Shown here one piece after another: positions 1 to 12,424 of a stretch of 64,000 bases of DNA. Under the pieces are notes generated by a model that did no database searches, was not told where the DNA came from, and saw only the letters and a list, made by a program, of their open reading frames with translations. The DNA lies in the NCBI GenBank assembly GCA_001887945.1, contig LDOQ01000342.1, positions 1 to 64,000 on the forward strand. Reading direction: 5' to 3'. How positions within the stretch are numbered: the first letter of the stretch is position 1; every line of letters starts with the position of its first letter. Origin of the DNA: Spraguea lophii. Its lineage: Eukaryota; Microsporidia; Spragueidae. The position numbers and the translations under genes are program-made.

Positions 1-375
1 GCATTAATCTCATCTTACCTTATGCACCAGAGTGTTAGGATTTTGCGTCTGGTGCGCGTCGCCGCCCCCACTTCCAGCTCTTAAGGAATTCCCAGCCTCT
101 TTCGTTGCATAGTATTGGCCGAGTCACAAATCAATACAGGGATTGCAACTACATCAGCTGAACACTACTTTAATCTAGTAGCGGGGCCGTCATACAAGGC
201 ACAGCTATGCTGCGCTATCGAAACCTCACCCACTCAACAACCTTTTTCTTCTCTTCTGCGTTTATTATTATTATTTATTTTTTTTTTGTTTTGAAAATTT
301 TTTCTGGATGAGGGATTCGAACCCGCCAGGCTTGGGGTTTGGTTATCACCCCACGACCACTGGGCCAGGCGGGAC
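1..375 (-). mobile_element. tRNA-headed SINE, near full length, cut by window edge
   Basis: This is a minus-strand copy of the short interspersed element seen complete at 53686-54175. On the minus strand it begins at about 375 with GTCCCGCC, followed by an A-box (TGGCCCAGTGG) and a B-box (GGTTCGAATCC), the two halves of an internal RNA polymerase III promoter of tRNA type. The 3' end lies beyond position 1. It is almost identical to the 53686 copy by eye and far more GC-rich than its surroundings. It sits directly against, and interrupts, a decayed transposase at 376-795, so it inserted into that older element. The long antisense open frame through the body is not a gene. Confidence 0.85.
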
Positions 376-795
376 TAATAACTTGTCTTCTATGATCATC
401 TGAGAGAGCCAGAAGATCTCTTTTTTCAACCTTTTTCTAGTTATACCACTAGCCTTAACAATTCTATGTATAGTAGACTGTGATACATATCCCACCCTTG
501 CTATATATTCTTCACGGGCACCAATTTGGGTCAAAGAATTATTCTCAGCAAAGATATCTCGGATAACAGCAATCTCGGCCTCTTTATTTTTCGATTTTCT
601 GCCTTTTTTGTTACTATAATCCTCAAACGTTGCAGAGGAATTTTCGTCAAAAAGTCTCAACAGTTTATAAACAAAGTTCTGACCGAGATTAGTTATCTTC
701 ATAAGTGACGCGGGTGTTTCGTTTGTCATTAGACGTTTTATTAGCTCAAAAAGGTCTTCTGTTACAATAGTATATGCTTTCCTTTGTACAACCAT
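376..795 (-). pseudogene. Tc1/IS630-like transposase, N-terminal fragment broken by SINE
   Basis: A minus-strand frame starts at ATG 793-795 and encodes the helix-turn-helix DNA-binding half of a Tc1/mariner/IS630-type transposase: a first helical domain, a basic NKKGRKSKNKE linker, and a second domain ending in SQSTIHRIVKASGITRKRLKK. Near 425 the frame shifts; another frame continues in a way that matches the decayed relative at 12425-12870. At 375 the SINE cuts the sequence, so the catalytic half would lie outside the window. No DDE residue is present. The leftward open frame past 375 is translated SINE. It is a dead element, related to but distinct from the copy at 7221-8481. Confidence 0.7.
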
Positions 796-2477
796 TAGGT
801 GAAAATATAGTATTGAAAATAAAGGTACGTTAAAGTTTTTTAAACGGTGTATATAAAAGAAAATTCTAAATGTTCGTAAGTTATTAAAATAAATACATTT
901 TATTTTAAAAAAAAATTTTTCTTTTTTTTTTCTGGATTCTCTTTTTTTTTGAATTACCCTGTATGAATAAAATTTCAGAAATAAATTACGAAGTTTCCGA
1001 AAACCCAAATTAAAACAATAATCAAAGGGACAAACTTGAATAAAACAATATCTAAGAAATTAAAAGTATATTTTGATAAACGTTCTTAGCCTCCCTCAAA
1101 ATGAATTGGTGATAGGTATCACATAATTTAAATAAATGAATCTTATGCTGCTAAAAAGAAATAGGTAAGGTGTGCAAATAATATAGAGGTTATGGGGTCA
1201 ACATTGAAAGAATTTGCTTTTCAAAGATATAGATCATCAAAATATATGCCAAGATAATATATACGAAACTAAAAGAATAATTTTATAAATTAGTTATTTT
1301 AATTGTTTTAATCCAATTCATTAAAATTTATTTGATTTTTTATTTATTTCCCGCAAAGAAAAGCAATTATCTATTTTCAAAAACGCACCATTTATTTTTC
1401 ATAATCCGTTCCATTATAAGTTTTGAGTGGTTAATTAAAACCATTAACACACCCTTTTAGAATCTAGTATATAATATTATATTAATGTATGTATTCTGTG
1501 AGACATTTATCACTTTTTAAAATGAAATTCAATGTATTATTATTAATACATAAAATCTAAAATCATAATTGTAAAAAATTCGATAACTTTATTAAACACA
1601 ATCTTGATTAGTAATAGCTTTTAGATAATTGCTTATCGTGCATAAAAGATAACTATGTAAATCGTTAACTGTTATGTGATTTACCAGAAGACACCATACT
1701 TTGACAATTGATTTAATCTTTGAAAACAAAATTCAATTTGGAGTTGTCAAATTATACGATGAGAAAAAGATATCAACTTCTCCTTTATAAAGTAATAACG
1801 TCCCATAATGATGAATCTTAATATTATTGAAACAAAACATTTATTCAATGAAATTATTTCGAACTTTTTTCCTATTTTTCTTAAAAATGCGTATCTACCA
1901 CAGACCCCAGAACCAACTTATAATACAGTATTTTACCGTTGAAATTGCACACGTGAAGGATATCTGTTTTCCCGAGCTTATACCAAACAGTTTCTTATAG
2001 GGAAATTGGAGCCACCTTTAGCGATAAAAATAAATTATATATTTTTTGTGTTTTAACGCATTGAAAAAATAACATTATGAATGAAATGATTGTTGCAACG
2101 AGAGCCCGATTATTTAAGAAACGCAACAATGCTTTATATTTGCTAATTAATTGTTGGTCATAGATTATTGAAAACTAAAATTTGACGTTCAAATGCAATA
2201 AGCTTATGATTTTGATAACCAAAAATTGTTTAGATGGATATGTTATAAAGACAAATGCAGAGATAAATTATTTCCAATCAAAAAAAGTTCGTTATTTGAA
2301 AAAACTAAAATATAGTTTACAATAATAACAAAAACAATATACGAAATTTGTACTTTTTCATCATATAAGAATATAATAAACGAATATAATATTGATTATT
2401 CACCAATTAAAATAGTTATTAAAATTTTTATCGATGTTTTTGATAGTAGATACAATTAGAAAATTGGAAGTGATATA
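796..2477. other. Gene-free AT-rich stretch
   Basis: No supportable gene. The part up to about 1010 is the 5' flank of the transposase fragment and has a recognisable counterpart at 12840-12900, so it is probably element sequence. From there to the SINE at 2478 I see only short frames and homopolymer-rich DNA. Confidence 0.5.
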
Positions 2478-2636
2478 TTTTTTTTACTAATAAAACTTTT
2501 ATTTATCAAAGTTCCCTGGCCGGTTGCGGCCTACCATGGTCTGTGCCCTTCGGTTCCTCGAGCGAATTTAAGCTTGTACTAACTGGTTTCGCACAGATAT
2601 GCATTAATCTCATTTTACCTTATGCTCCAGAGTGTT
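2478..2636 (-). mobile_element. 5'-truncated SINE with 8-bp target duplication
   Basis: This is a minus-strand copy of the 3' part of the SINE family. Its 3' tail (T-run in plus sense, 2478-2486) abuts GTGATATA at 2470-2477, and the truncated 5' side abuts the same GTGATATA at 2637-2644. A truncated 5' end, an A-rich tail and a short flanking direct repeat are the signature of target-primed reverse transcription by a LINE-type machinery. Confidence 0.8.
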
Positions 2637-2644
2637 GTGATATA

Positions 2645-3429
2645 ATTTAGATAAAAATAACTGAATCATAGATTTTAGAAAGGAAATATAATAGAGATAG
2701 GTTATAAAAATCGATACTTATAGGTAATAAATATAAAGGAAAGATCAAGTATCATTTTCGAGATTAGGCGAATAAGGAGTTCAACAGAGTTTAATAAAAT
2801 TATAGAAAAACATATAAGCGATGGTAGTATAATAGTGACAAACAGTTGGCGAGGGTATAATAATACCAATAAAAATAAATACGAACACACAAAGGACCGA
2901 ATCGATATAGTCATGATTTAAAAGCCTAAAGAAACAATATTTAAAACAATAAAGATCATAACATATATATTAAAAGATAAAACAATAAAATTTTTAACAT
3001 ATTTCTGTATTTTTTTCTGATTTATCTTATTTTTTCACATGCCTTAAAACCCCAAAATACCTACTTTTTCTATTGTTGTTTTCAATGCTTAAATATTGAT
3101 ATGTATATTCAACTTTTTTATGCCTTATTTGTTTTAGAATTAAACATCGAGATTTGTATAATTTAATTTTTTTCTAATGGGTCAAAAACCTAAAGTTCGT
3201 TTTCGCATAAAAATTATATTGGTTTCCATAAAACGTATATAAAAGAGATAAAAAAGTAAAAAATTACGAAATTATTTTTAATAAATCCAATAAGTAGAAA
3301 ATGTGTATTTTTATCATACAAACAAAAATATTCTTTAATATAATTTTTAGGATTTTTATGTCCTATCGGTTCTTCTTGATTTTAAAAAAACTTTTAAATG
3401 TTTCCTTTTGTTTTAGATATTGTATGTCT
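2645..3429. other. Gene-free AT-rich stretch
   Basis: I see no coding region or known repeat here; the open frames are short and compositionally biased. Confidence 0.4.
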
Positions 3430-4325
3430 ATATCTGAATTATTTGGGCTGACAAAATTTCTTGAATGATTTATTCGATGATGAACATAATCCATTTCAGA
3501 AACATTATTATATCCTCATCAACAAGCAGAAATCATAATTGTATCTTTTTTTAATATTTCTAAAAATATTTTTTTTAATTTAAAAGCGTTCCTTTTATTT
3601 GATATTTCAAGAAAACATCCCTTTGCTTCCTTACATATTCCATTAATATGTTATTATTGTTTTTTATTATCTACTCTTATTATATTTTTTGGTAAAGTGT
3701 ATTCCATCTATTTTTACAATTAATGACTTACCACTTATTCGTCTTGTGGTCTAGTTTTAATTTTTTGAATATCATAAACAGCCATAGAAATAATAACAAG
3801 GGGCTGAATATCATAAAATATTGACTCTTTTCTAATTGAAAAAGTTGCTTTAGTACATTTTGTATTAATATATTTCCTTACGCCATCACCTGAAAGTATC
3901 ATCGTAAATTTTTTTATATTCCGAACAATTTGTATATTTTTTAAAAATACATTCATTAACCAATCAGTTATAAATTTTTTACCATTTCTCATAACCGAGG
4001 ATAAATTAAATTTATTGTTTACTATAAAATCCGGTATGTACACTTCTTTTATATAGTTTTTTTTGAAAACCAATATAATTTCCCCGTTTTCTTGTCGTTT
4101 TGTTGACAATAGAATGTTCTCATTTCGGGTCGTTTTTTGTCTTATTTCTGTAGATGTTATGCTTATATGTAGTTCAATTATATTTTCAATTGTTTTTGAT
4201 AACTCTATCAATTTAGTATCTACCTTTCCTCTCAACTTTTTCTTTTCGATTGAATTTTTCATTTTCAAATCTTTAGATGATACTTTAGCATTTTTCATAA
4301 GGAATTTTAAAATATCTGAAGACAT
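3430..4325 (-). pseudogene. Merlin (IS1595/ISXO2-like) transposase, decayed
   Basis: The minus strand carries an open stretch (3735-4325, 196 aa) whose end reads as the zinc-ribbon part of a Merlin transposase (KCTKATFSIRKESIFYD, compare SIRxGSFF in the family). Past the stop, in broken frames, come the catalytic parts: VKIDGIHFTKKYNKSR near 3700 (first Asp) and INHSRNFVSPNN near 3470 (the family's VNHSxxFVxP signature). Several stops and frameshifts separate the pieces. The first 100 residues of the open part are not recognisable to me and could be host or element sequence. Confidence 0.65.
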
Positions 4326-5889
4326 AAATTAATCTCACCAAATCAATAAATATCAACTTTAAAAACATCTCTTTCATCTTATTCGAAATATCCACATTCT
4401 TATTGTTATTCAATGTAGTATTTAAATGAAGAATTATCTGCTATATTCCTAAAGTTAAATCTGAATATATAAAAATTTAAACATAAATTAAAAAAATATT
4501 ATAAAAAAATTTTTTTCTTTTTATAATAAAGCATTTTTTATTAGGAAAAATTAAACGAAAAAGAGATAAAAATTTTCTTTAAAACTGTATTAATTTTTTG
4601 GCAAGACGATAAAACGTTCACTGAAACTCTATTACCAATCAAAGAAATATTTAAATAAAACGTTCAGCCAGCATTTCAGAATATACATTACGTTCGATTA
4701 AAATTAATGTGTGTAATACAAGTACAATATCTTTATTTTTTTCCAATCGAACGCCATTTTTATGTTTCCAATTTTAATTGCGTTTTTACTCATAAAACAT
4801 TTCTCTTGAGTTTATCTGTATTAGATATCTTTTGTATTACAAAGACATTAAAGTATTATTTGTGCTTATATTCTTTTACTGAAGTTAAACATATTAATTC
4901 CAAACATTTTTTCCGTGGTTAATTTTTATTATTTTGTTAGAAGCGGTATTTATACTTATATTCAATATATTAATAAAATTTTCTATTTGTTATTTTTTCT
5001 TATAAATTACAAGAAGAATGCAATATTTTATTTATCGCTTCAGTTATTTCATTTGAAGTGGGTGTATACGTTGGGATAGTTAAGTAATTAGCATTTTTAC
5101 GTTTTACTAATTCGAGGAGCATTCTGGAACATGTTGTTTTCCATCATCTGTTACAAGTTCTTGGGATATTTACAATCGTTATTATAGTGATTATGACAAT
5201 TATATGGTTACCAAAAAAATGCAATATAAATTTTATCTAGTATTACGTTTTTCGAAACATATATTTAAAAGTGCAGTATTGCTTGATAATAGAAAACACC
5301 TTTGCTCGTTTATTTTTTTAATAATTTATGGCCAAAATAAAAATTTTTAGAAAATCGCGTAAATTAAAATTTCTCACATAAGGCATTTATGTTTTATGAA
5401 ATGATTGTTATGAACAACATATTAGCGAAATAACTATTGGTAGAATTTAACACTGATAAAATTAGACTTTGCGTATAAAATTATTAAAAGAGAAACAAAT
5501 GTTTTTGAAGCTACAACCATAAGATACGCAACGAAAATATAGAAAATAAAAGTATAGCAAAGAAACTTGGAAATAATACGAAGAAAATGTTAAGTGAATA
5601 GATGTCTTTAGAGAATTAGTCAAAAATAATATATGAAAAGCATAACATAGGAAATCGAAAACAATTTTTAAATTAAAATAAAAAAAATCGTTGACGTCTA
5701 CTAGAATCCCTTTTTCTATCCTCACAACATAAAGAAACAGATTTGATGTTGCAAAAAGCAGTATTATTAAGGAGATGACTTTTGTGGCTATGGAATTTTC
5801 ACCAACGAAATATCATTCTGCCTCTGCAAAGATGTAAATCGATCACAAATTCAGCAGGATACCAAAGATTGTAAACGAATAAATCAAAC
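4326..5889. other. Gene-free stretch, possible Merlin scrap
   Basis: I find no supportable gene. Around 5040-5200 on the minus strand a broken frame (VTDDG, then THF/TPTSNEITEA-like text) could be the end of another Merlin transposase, but it is too weak to call. Frames such as 5462-5725 have low-complexity composition and no start signal. Confidence 0.3.
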
Positions 5890-6240
5890 AAAAAAGTTTG
5901 AGTTTTAAAATAATAATTTGGGGTGATTCTCGTATAAAGATGTAGGGAATATATATTTTTCAGAAAAACCATAGGGTATGCATTTTATATCAACATACTA
6001 TCTAATAATCTCCGAGTAAGCGCTGATAAGTTAGGATTTAAAGGTTTTAAAATGCAGTAAGATAATCATTCCAAACATGAAAGTAAATAGCACTCAGTTA
6101 TTTCCAAGGAAAAACACAAATGATATTGAATAACCGTCTTGATTACCTGATCTAAATCAAATACAAAACGCATGTTTGGATTGATTAAATAAAACCCGGA
6201 ATAAATATTTTGAAAATATAGTCTTTCTAATTACTTTCGT
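5890..6240 (+). pseudogene. Tc1/mariner transposase catalytic-domain relic
   Basis: Plus-strand text in shifting frames follows the catalytic core of Tc1-type transposases in order: WG-FSYKDVGNIYFSEKP near 5930, QxDNHSKHESK near 6060 (family QQDNxPxHTSK, second Asp) and LPDLNQIQNACLD near 6150 (family SPDLNPIENLW, third acidic region). Stops and shifts interrupt it. It is a different lineage from the 7221 element, whose corresponding motifs are LDNARIHH and PPYSPFLNIIE. Confidence 0.6.
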
Positions 6241-7220
6241 GAAGGATATTTGGAACAATGCATTTATACATATGAAAAATCGGATTTATCTATGAATAAT
6301 AGAATATTACAAATAATACAATTAAAGAGTGAACATATTAGTTATTAATTATTCGACTTTATTTTTTATCTATTATTTGTTATAAAATGTTTCTAGATAT
6401 CTTATAAAAAATTCCAGGGAAATTCAATAAATAGACCAATTATAAAAAAGGATTTGTTAATTATATATAAATAAAAAATTTTCTAAACAATGATTAAATA
6501 TTATTTCGTTTATTTCGATTTTTATCCGCATTGTATTTCTTTTGTAATAATTTTATTAAGAATATAAAATTTATTATATCATAAATAAAACTAATAAATG
6601 ATATTATATGAAAGATCCCACATTCTCTTCGAAAGAATAATAAATCCATCTAAATTAATTAAACGAATTGAAAATATCTGAACACATTATATCGGATGTT
6701 GAACTTTCGTCTGTAGGCAAAAAGCATTTTAAAAATTTGCTTATAAAATAAAACTAAATATTATCAAATTATATATTGGTTTATGAATATTTTTTAATCG
6801 TGCTACAATAATACTCCTTTGAAAATCAAAACCTTTTCACATCCAATAAAAACAGCGAATAACAACAACTCTTATAACCAAATGTTAGTTTTAAAAAATT
6901 ATTTTAATACAAAAAATAAAAAAAATAAAAAAATACGAAGGAATAGGATCTAAATATTTATGATAATATTATTTATAATAAAATGGGTTTTTAAAATGTC
7001 AAAAATAGCATACAAAGATGTAATATACATCAATGTCTAGGATAAAAGATTAATAGCAAATTTCATATATTGTTATATAACATTGAGCGCAAATAAGAAT
7101 AATAATATTTTTTAATTCAATTAAGAAAAAGATTTAAAATATTAATGATGGCGATTAAATATTATTATTCTCAGAAAAATATCGATAAATACAATTGAAA
7201 GGAATACATACCTTGTTTTA
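6241..7220. other. Gene-free AT-rich stretch
   Basis: Nothing recognisable between the mariner relic and the Tc1 element. Confidence 0.4.
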
Positions 7221-7247
7221 TAGGGTTTTTCAATCAAATTCGTACGG
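7221..7247 (+). repeat. Left terminal inverted repeat of Tc1 element
   Basis: It begins TAGGGTTTTTCAATCAAATT and matches the reverse complement of 8455-8481 at 25 of 27 positions. Confidence 0.9.
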
Positions 7248-7290
7248 GGTCAAAATAATTAAAAATATTTTAAAAAGAATGGAACTTTTT

Positions 7291-7330
7291 TCAATCAATT
7301 TCGTACGGGTTTTCAATCAAATTCGTACGA
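7291..7330 (+). repeat. Two internal subterminal copies of the 18-bp end motif
   Basis: Copies at 7291-7308 and 7313-7330 lie between the left end and the transposase start. Their spacing and identity with the terminal unit suggest extra transposase binding sites, as in Tc1-like elements with repeated sites inside the ends. Confidence 0.8.
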
Positions 7331-7406
7331 CCCTAATGAATGAAAAAAAATATAAAAAAATTGAAGTTGAAGTAAGAGAATAAATCCTTTTTTACATAAT
7401 AAAGGT

Positions 7407-8348
7407 ATGTCTTACAATAAAATAGGCGTGCAACTGGGATTTGCTAAATCTACTGTCCAGTCTATTATTCAAAAGTTTAATAATAAAGGCGTTTTATCGG
7501 TCGAAGGGAGAGACGGGGACAAAAGGTCTAAACTTGGTGATGTCGAAATGTCATTTATATCTGACCTTGTTGATGACAACCCAATAACCACCCTTAAAAA
7601 AATAACTGAAAAGGTGAATGAAAGGTTTTTAATATCAGTTTCAACGTCGACGATCTTCAGGAACTTAAAAAATTTACATTTCTCGTTAAAATCGTTGACC
7701 ATTGTTCCAGTGAATCGAAACACTGAGGCAACAATTGAAAAACGTAGAGAATACGAAGAGAAGTTCACACGCCTATCGTATGAAAATTCATCTGAATCAT
7801 TCATATTTATAGACGAGGTAGGATTTTCTCTTGCAACTCGAGTTAAACGTGGCAGAGCAATCATTGGCCAATCTGCATATGTAGAAGTTGGAGGTGTAAG
7901 ATCAAAAAGTTACAGTTTTATAGCGGCTGTAAATAAGAATACTGTAATACACTATAAAAATAATATTAATAGTGTAAATGGTATTGATTTCAAAGATTTT
8001 TTAAAAGATTTACATAGTATTATTGCCGATAAAGGGATTAATAACCCAATATATGTTCTTGATAATGCCAGAATACATCATTATAGCGGTGTTGTCGATT
8101 TAATCTCGGAACTTAATCTTTCGATTTTATATCTTCCACCATATTCTCCGTTTTTAAACATAATAGAGAATTGCTTTAGCAAATGCAAAAACATTATTGG
8201 AAGAATGGTGATAAACACACGAGAGGAACTGTTTAGTCATATTGATGAGAGTTTTAATTGTATAACACCTGATGATCTAGCGGGATTTTTTAGGAAAATG
8301 TTGAGATATTTGCCAAGGTGTAGGAATAATGAAATTATACTTGAATAA
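7407..8348 (+). CDS. Tc1/mariner-type DDE transposase
   Basis: A 313-residue cut-and-paste transposase. The N-terminus is a helix-turn-helix (YNKIGVQLGFAKSTVQSII) followed by a second HTH region. The catalytic triad is visible as FIDEVGF (first Asp), VLDNARIHH (second Asp) and PPYSPFLNIIE (Glu). Exactly 34 residues lie between the last two acids, the DD34E spacing of Tc1-like enzymes. The true N-terminus is probably upstream: ATG 7336, preceded by CCC, opens a 15-residue frame (ending VEVRE, stop 7381-7383) that fits the family's start, and the main frame is open back to 7371 with RINPFLHNKGMSY before Met 7407. One small indel near 7376-7380 therefore splits the first helix. Either the copy is freshly inactivated or it starts at Met 7407 without its first helix. 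Confidence 0.85.
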   Translation: MSYNKIGVQLGFAKSTVQSIIQKFNNKGVLSVEGRDGDKRSKLGDVEMSFISDLVDDNPITTLKKITEKVNERFLISVSTSTIFRNLKNLHFSLKSLTIVPVNRNTEATIEKRREYEEKFTRLSYENSSESFIFIDEVGFSLATRVKRGRAIIGQSAYVEVGGVRSKSYSFIAAVNKNTVIHYKNNINSVNGIDFKDFLKDLHSIIADKGINNPIYVLDNARIHHYSGVVDLISELNLSILYLPPYSPFLNIIENCFSKCKNIIGRMVINTREELFSHIDESFNCITPDDLAGFFRKMLRYLPRCRNNEIILE

Positions 8349-8454
8349 ATTATTTATTTTATTAAAGTGTTTTTTTACATATATATTATCTTATAAACTA
8401 CATTTCTTTTAATATAATTTACAATTTTTAAACCGTACGAATTTGATTGAGAAA

Positions 8455-8481
8455 CCGTACGAATTTGATCGAAAACCCCTA
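8455..8481 (-). repeat. Right terminal inverted repeat of Tc1 element
   Basis: Reverse complement begins TAGGGGTTTTCGATCAAATT. The 18-bp core unit recurs just inside at 8433-8450. Confidence 0.9.
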
Positions 8482-11400
8482 TATTTACATATATTGTCCA
8501 TCAAATAAATAAAATACGAAATGAAACAATAAGACGTAAAACCCCAAATCTCTTTTTAATATATCATATATTTTGAAAAACGATGAGAATAAAAACCAAT
8601 CTTTAAGATATAATGACCGGTTAACAGATGACAAGTATTATTTTTCGAATTTAAAAAAATCATAAAACATGACATGTTAAGTTATAAATGATACAATCAA
8701 AATATATCACCTTATTATTATCAAATATCGTCTATTCATAATTATATATTGGGAAAGGCGTTCCATTTATTTATATAATTCTAAAAAAATAAGAATAAAA
8801 AATATAATAAAAGAGGTTTTACGAGGTATTATGAATTGATAAGCTTAAAACATAAAAATAATGGCATAGCTTTGAGAACTGTGGTATATTATTTTATACC
8901 CAAAGCTCTCCCAACTTTAGAGCTCTGATGGATATCGTTTTCGTTTTATTCGATTTGTGGGGAAAACAAGTTTAAATAGGCCGAAAACCATTTATTTCAA
9001 CATTAAAATTTTTCAAAAAATAATAAAAAATATTTAAACCAATATAATAATATATAAGAAACAATTGCCTCCTTTGAATATTTCGAAACTCAATATTTCG
9101 AAAAATATATTGATACACATTATTTTCATCCGATTTTTAACAACAATTTTTAGAATACATATCCGAGAACGAAAAATGTGCTAAAAATTATAAATAATAC
9201 AGAGGTTTGGCATAAAATTATAATAGAAAGCAATCAGTAAATTACCTAACCATTACCTTATTTATAGCCAAATTATTAGAGAGGAAATAAATTGGATACA
9301 CACTAAAACAAAATTTTAATGAAAAAGTAAAGTTTACGTTTGACGATTTTAAGGGAAGAAAAAAGTAGACATATTATTTAAAAATTATGAAAATTTGAAA
9401 AATCAATATTTTTTAAATGTAATGTTAACCACTCATTCTAGATTTTTTTTTGATAATAATTGTTGCGTGAAGTTGCATTTTTAAACAAAAAGTTGTAAAC
9501 TTTTCAAAATAATTTATTAGAAAACAATTCATCAAAAACATATTGAGTTAAAAAACTGTTTAATATGTATATTAAGGTGGAGGGCAAAAGAGAAGATTTT
9601 TGATATTTACAAAAATTATAATTTTTTATTATCTGTCTTATACATACAAAAATAATTTAATAAAAGTTATATTTAAATCATAAAAGTTTTTTTAAAAAAT
9701 ATATAAAGGTAACAGGTGTGTATGGATGCCATTAAAAAATATTTAAGAGAAGTTCTTATGAAAGAACTAAACATTATAAACTTGAATGGATTTAAAAAAT
9801 TAATTAAAAATATCCATTTAATTTACAAGTTTCTGATAGAAAATATTTTTTTGCTAACAATTATAAAATGTTATAAATGTAAGAAAAATATAAAAACGCA
9901 TTCGGCGAGTCATATTAAGTTTGTTATGGAGACTTGTTATAAAAGAAGCAATTTGGTACGAAAAAACTTTTCCTTGTAATAATGTTTTCCATTTGTTAGA
10001 TGAAATAATAACATTTTCATATCATTTTTCAAAAAAATACCAAAATTTCACATATAACACATAAAGAAAATTCGGATCTTGTACATTTGCGCCCCCGGAA
10101 AAAGGGTTAGGTAAATTTTTACTAATAAAATTTAATTATCATTATTTTCATATCTAAATATTCCGAATAATTTATCAATATCCTTCCTCGTAATATTATT
10201 TTTAAACATCTATTTTTTAATATATATTTCTATTACCTCTTTTTACAGTTCCATTTTATTTTTAATCCTTTCTTTTATTTATTTCAATACGATTTTATAG
10301 ATCATGTATTGACACCTGTTTTTGAATAAACATAATTTCTTTTATGGTTAATAATTTCGTGTGGTATACATATCTTTTCTTGTATAATTTTATTTTTTTA
10401 ACATTAAACATATTTTGCCACGGAAATTCAATCTATATTTGGATTTAAAAGTTCTTTATTCCTTAAAAACCGAATTTGTGAATTCACATAATCATTGAGA
10501 ATAGGTAGAAATATATCATAAAAAAATTTCGTGTAGAAGGAGTTTAAGAAAATTTAGAAGTATAATTTGTGACATTTTCAATAAATAAAGAAAAAAATAA
10601 TAAGCAATCTCAAAAAAACAATTAAATTGATGAGGTTTGATTTTTAAAAGAAAATAGCATAAATGCCGAAAAATCAAAAATTACGGTATGTTGGCAGATA
10701 TCGTAGAAAAATAAAAGAATTATTTTACGTATATATTAAGATATGTATCACTGATAAATTAATAAAAATAAATAATAAACATAAAGAGTAAAACAACTAC
10801 TATAACTTATATGTGTAAAGGATATAATTGCATAGAAAATACAATTATAAACATTTAAAAAATTGATCGTAATAAAAATTTTGTTAATCCCAATAATAAA
10901 GAGATATATACTAAAAACATTGAAAATATATGGCGATATTTAAAATTAGATTCTAAAAATAAAAGAAATAGTAAATATAAAATAGAAAAAAATTTATCAA
11001 AAAATATATGTATCTTCAAAATAAAAAAGACCCATCCCGTATTATTGAGTTTTTTAAACATAATTAATTTAAAGCATATTTTAATAATTCACTCCATTAA
11101 ATCCATTTTAATAATAGCTATATGTGTACTTATCATCCATATAAATTATCATGGTTTTTATTTTAAAAAATTTTTCAATAAAAGGTAATATTTTTTCTCT
11201 TATGATATTGATTAATTTTTGTATTCTTTTATAATAAATTATGACCAACAAAGATTTTTTTATATATGGATAATGTGGTAATTGTTTTTAATATAACAGT
11301 ATGGGCTACGAAAAGTACATATGGACCATATGTTAAAAAGGGGTTAAAAAAACGAATAACACAGTTTATCTTATAATGAAGAAACTATATTATACATGGT

Positions 11401-12340
11401 AGGTACTTATAAAATGTTACAAACTCTCGATAAAGCCCTATGTATTGATTGTTTTTACGTATATTTATATATCTATCTTATTCATTTTATTCGCATATGT
11501 TGATAAAAAAAATATTTTACTCTTAATTTATTATGAGTCATTAAGTATAATAAGTAGTCAATAATATTGCAATTATAAATATATTTTTAAAGTCATTAGT
11601 ATGCTTTATATTATTGATGATGTTGATACTGCCAGTTTTCCCTGATATATATGAATATTTCTACATTTTAATATATATTATGTTTTCAAATATACGTAAT
11701 AAAGTTAAGATGAGTAATTTGTTTTAGCGATGTCAACTACATCATCGTGAATAAAACAAATACATTGAAATTTTTATAAGGGTTCCCGTTTATTTCTAAA
11801 TAATTTCCTGATCATTTTAATATAGGATAATCCAAAAAATCGTATTTTATATAGGTAATATATTAGCAAAAACGTCGCTTATTTTCATCTCTGTTTTAAT
11901 ATAAAATCTTCTAAAAAACGAGGTTATTGTTATTAAAGATATTTATCATCCATGAAACATTTTGTCGCTTAAAACATCTCTTCTATTTGCATTTGGTCTT
12001 TTATTTACTGCATAACTTTTGAAATAATTAAAGACGTTTTTTATAGGATTTAAACTAGATAATTAAGTAGATAAAAATAAACATCTTACGTTTTTTCATT
12101 AAATAAAATAATACTTTGTTGATTTTATGAATCTAACATCATTTAATATTGAAAACGTATTTTCATTGAATATATTTTTATAATGCGTTTTCTAAATACT
12201 TTAAAACGCAACACATTATATATTCTATCAAAAAACTTATGATGCACTATACTAACTAACAAAAAAACCACGCAGATCGAAATGTTTTGACCTTACTAAA
12301 TACAACATAGGTAACGGCGGTATAATTATTGGATTATGCC
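8482..12340. other. Long gene-free stretch
   Basis: No host gene can be supported over nearly 4 kb. The only frame of note is 9716-9979 on the plus strand (87 aa): it holds KCYKCKKN and ends NLVRKNFSL, a layout reminiscent of the zinc-ribbon start of Merlin transposases, but too diverged to call firmly. The rest is homopolymer-rich AT DNA without known repeats. Confidence 0.35.
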
Positions 12341-12424
12341 CATATTTTTTTACGTGGGGATTGAACCTTTATTCGTTTAACAACAAGATTTTTTATCTTT
12401 CATTTTCCAAAATGGAAAGTGATG

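Larger units (their letters stand above)
7221..8481 (+). mobile_element. Tc1/mariner-superfamily DNA transposon, nearly intact
   Basis: A complete 1.26-kb element. It is bounded by 27-bp inverted repeats (7221-7247 and 8455-8481) that differ at two positions. Both start with TA followed by GGG, matching TA target use by this superfamily. An 18-bp unit (TCAATCAAATTCGTACGG) is repeated inside the ends: three times on the left (7230-7247, 7291-7308, 7313-7330) and twice inverted on the right (8433-8450, 8455-8472). Such repeats are typical transposase binding sites. Between them lies the 313-aa transposase frame. The ends and the catalytic domain are well preserved, so the insertion is young compared with its neighbours. 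Confidence 0.9.

Noticed and set aside
5040..5200. Possible further Merlin end
   Set aside because: Only fragments such as VTDDG resemble the family; not enough ordered motifs.
7195..7383. A separate 62-codon gene at the left end of the Tc1 element
   Set aside because: Most of the frame reads through the terminal repeats; only the last 15 codons (from 7336) fit the transposase N-terminus in a shifted frame.
7372..7404. A 33-nt intron (GTAAGA ... AAG) in the transposase start
   Set aside because: Removing 33 nt does not bring the two frames together, so splicing cannot repair the N-terminus; an indel explains it better.
7469..7864. 131-codon minus-strand frame
   Set aside because: Complete antisense shadow of the transposase.
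9716..9979. 87-codon frame with CxxC, possible Merlin ribbon
   Set aside because: Ribbon and SxR-like ending are suggestive, but no catalytic part follows; left as a note in the gap entry.
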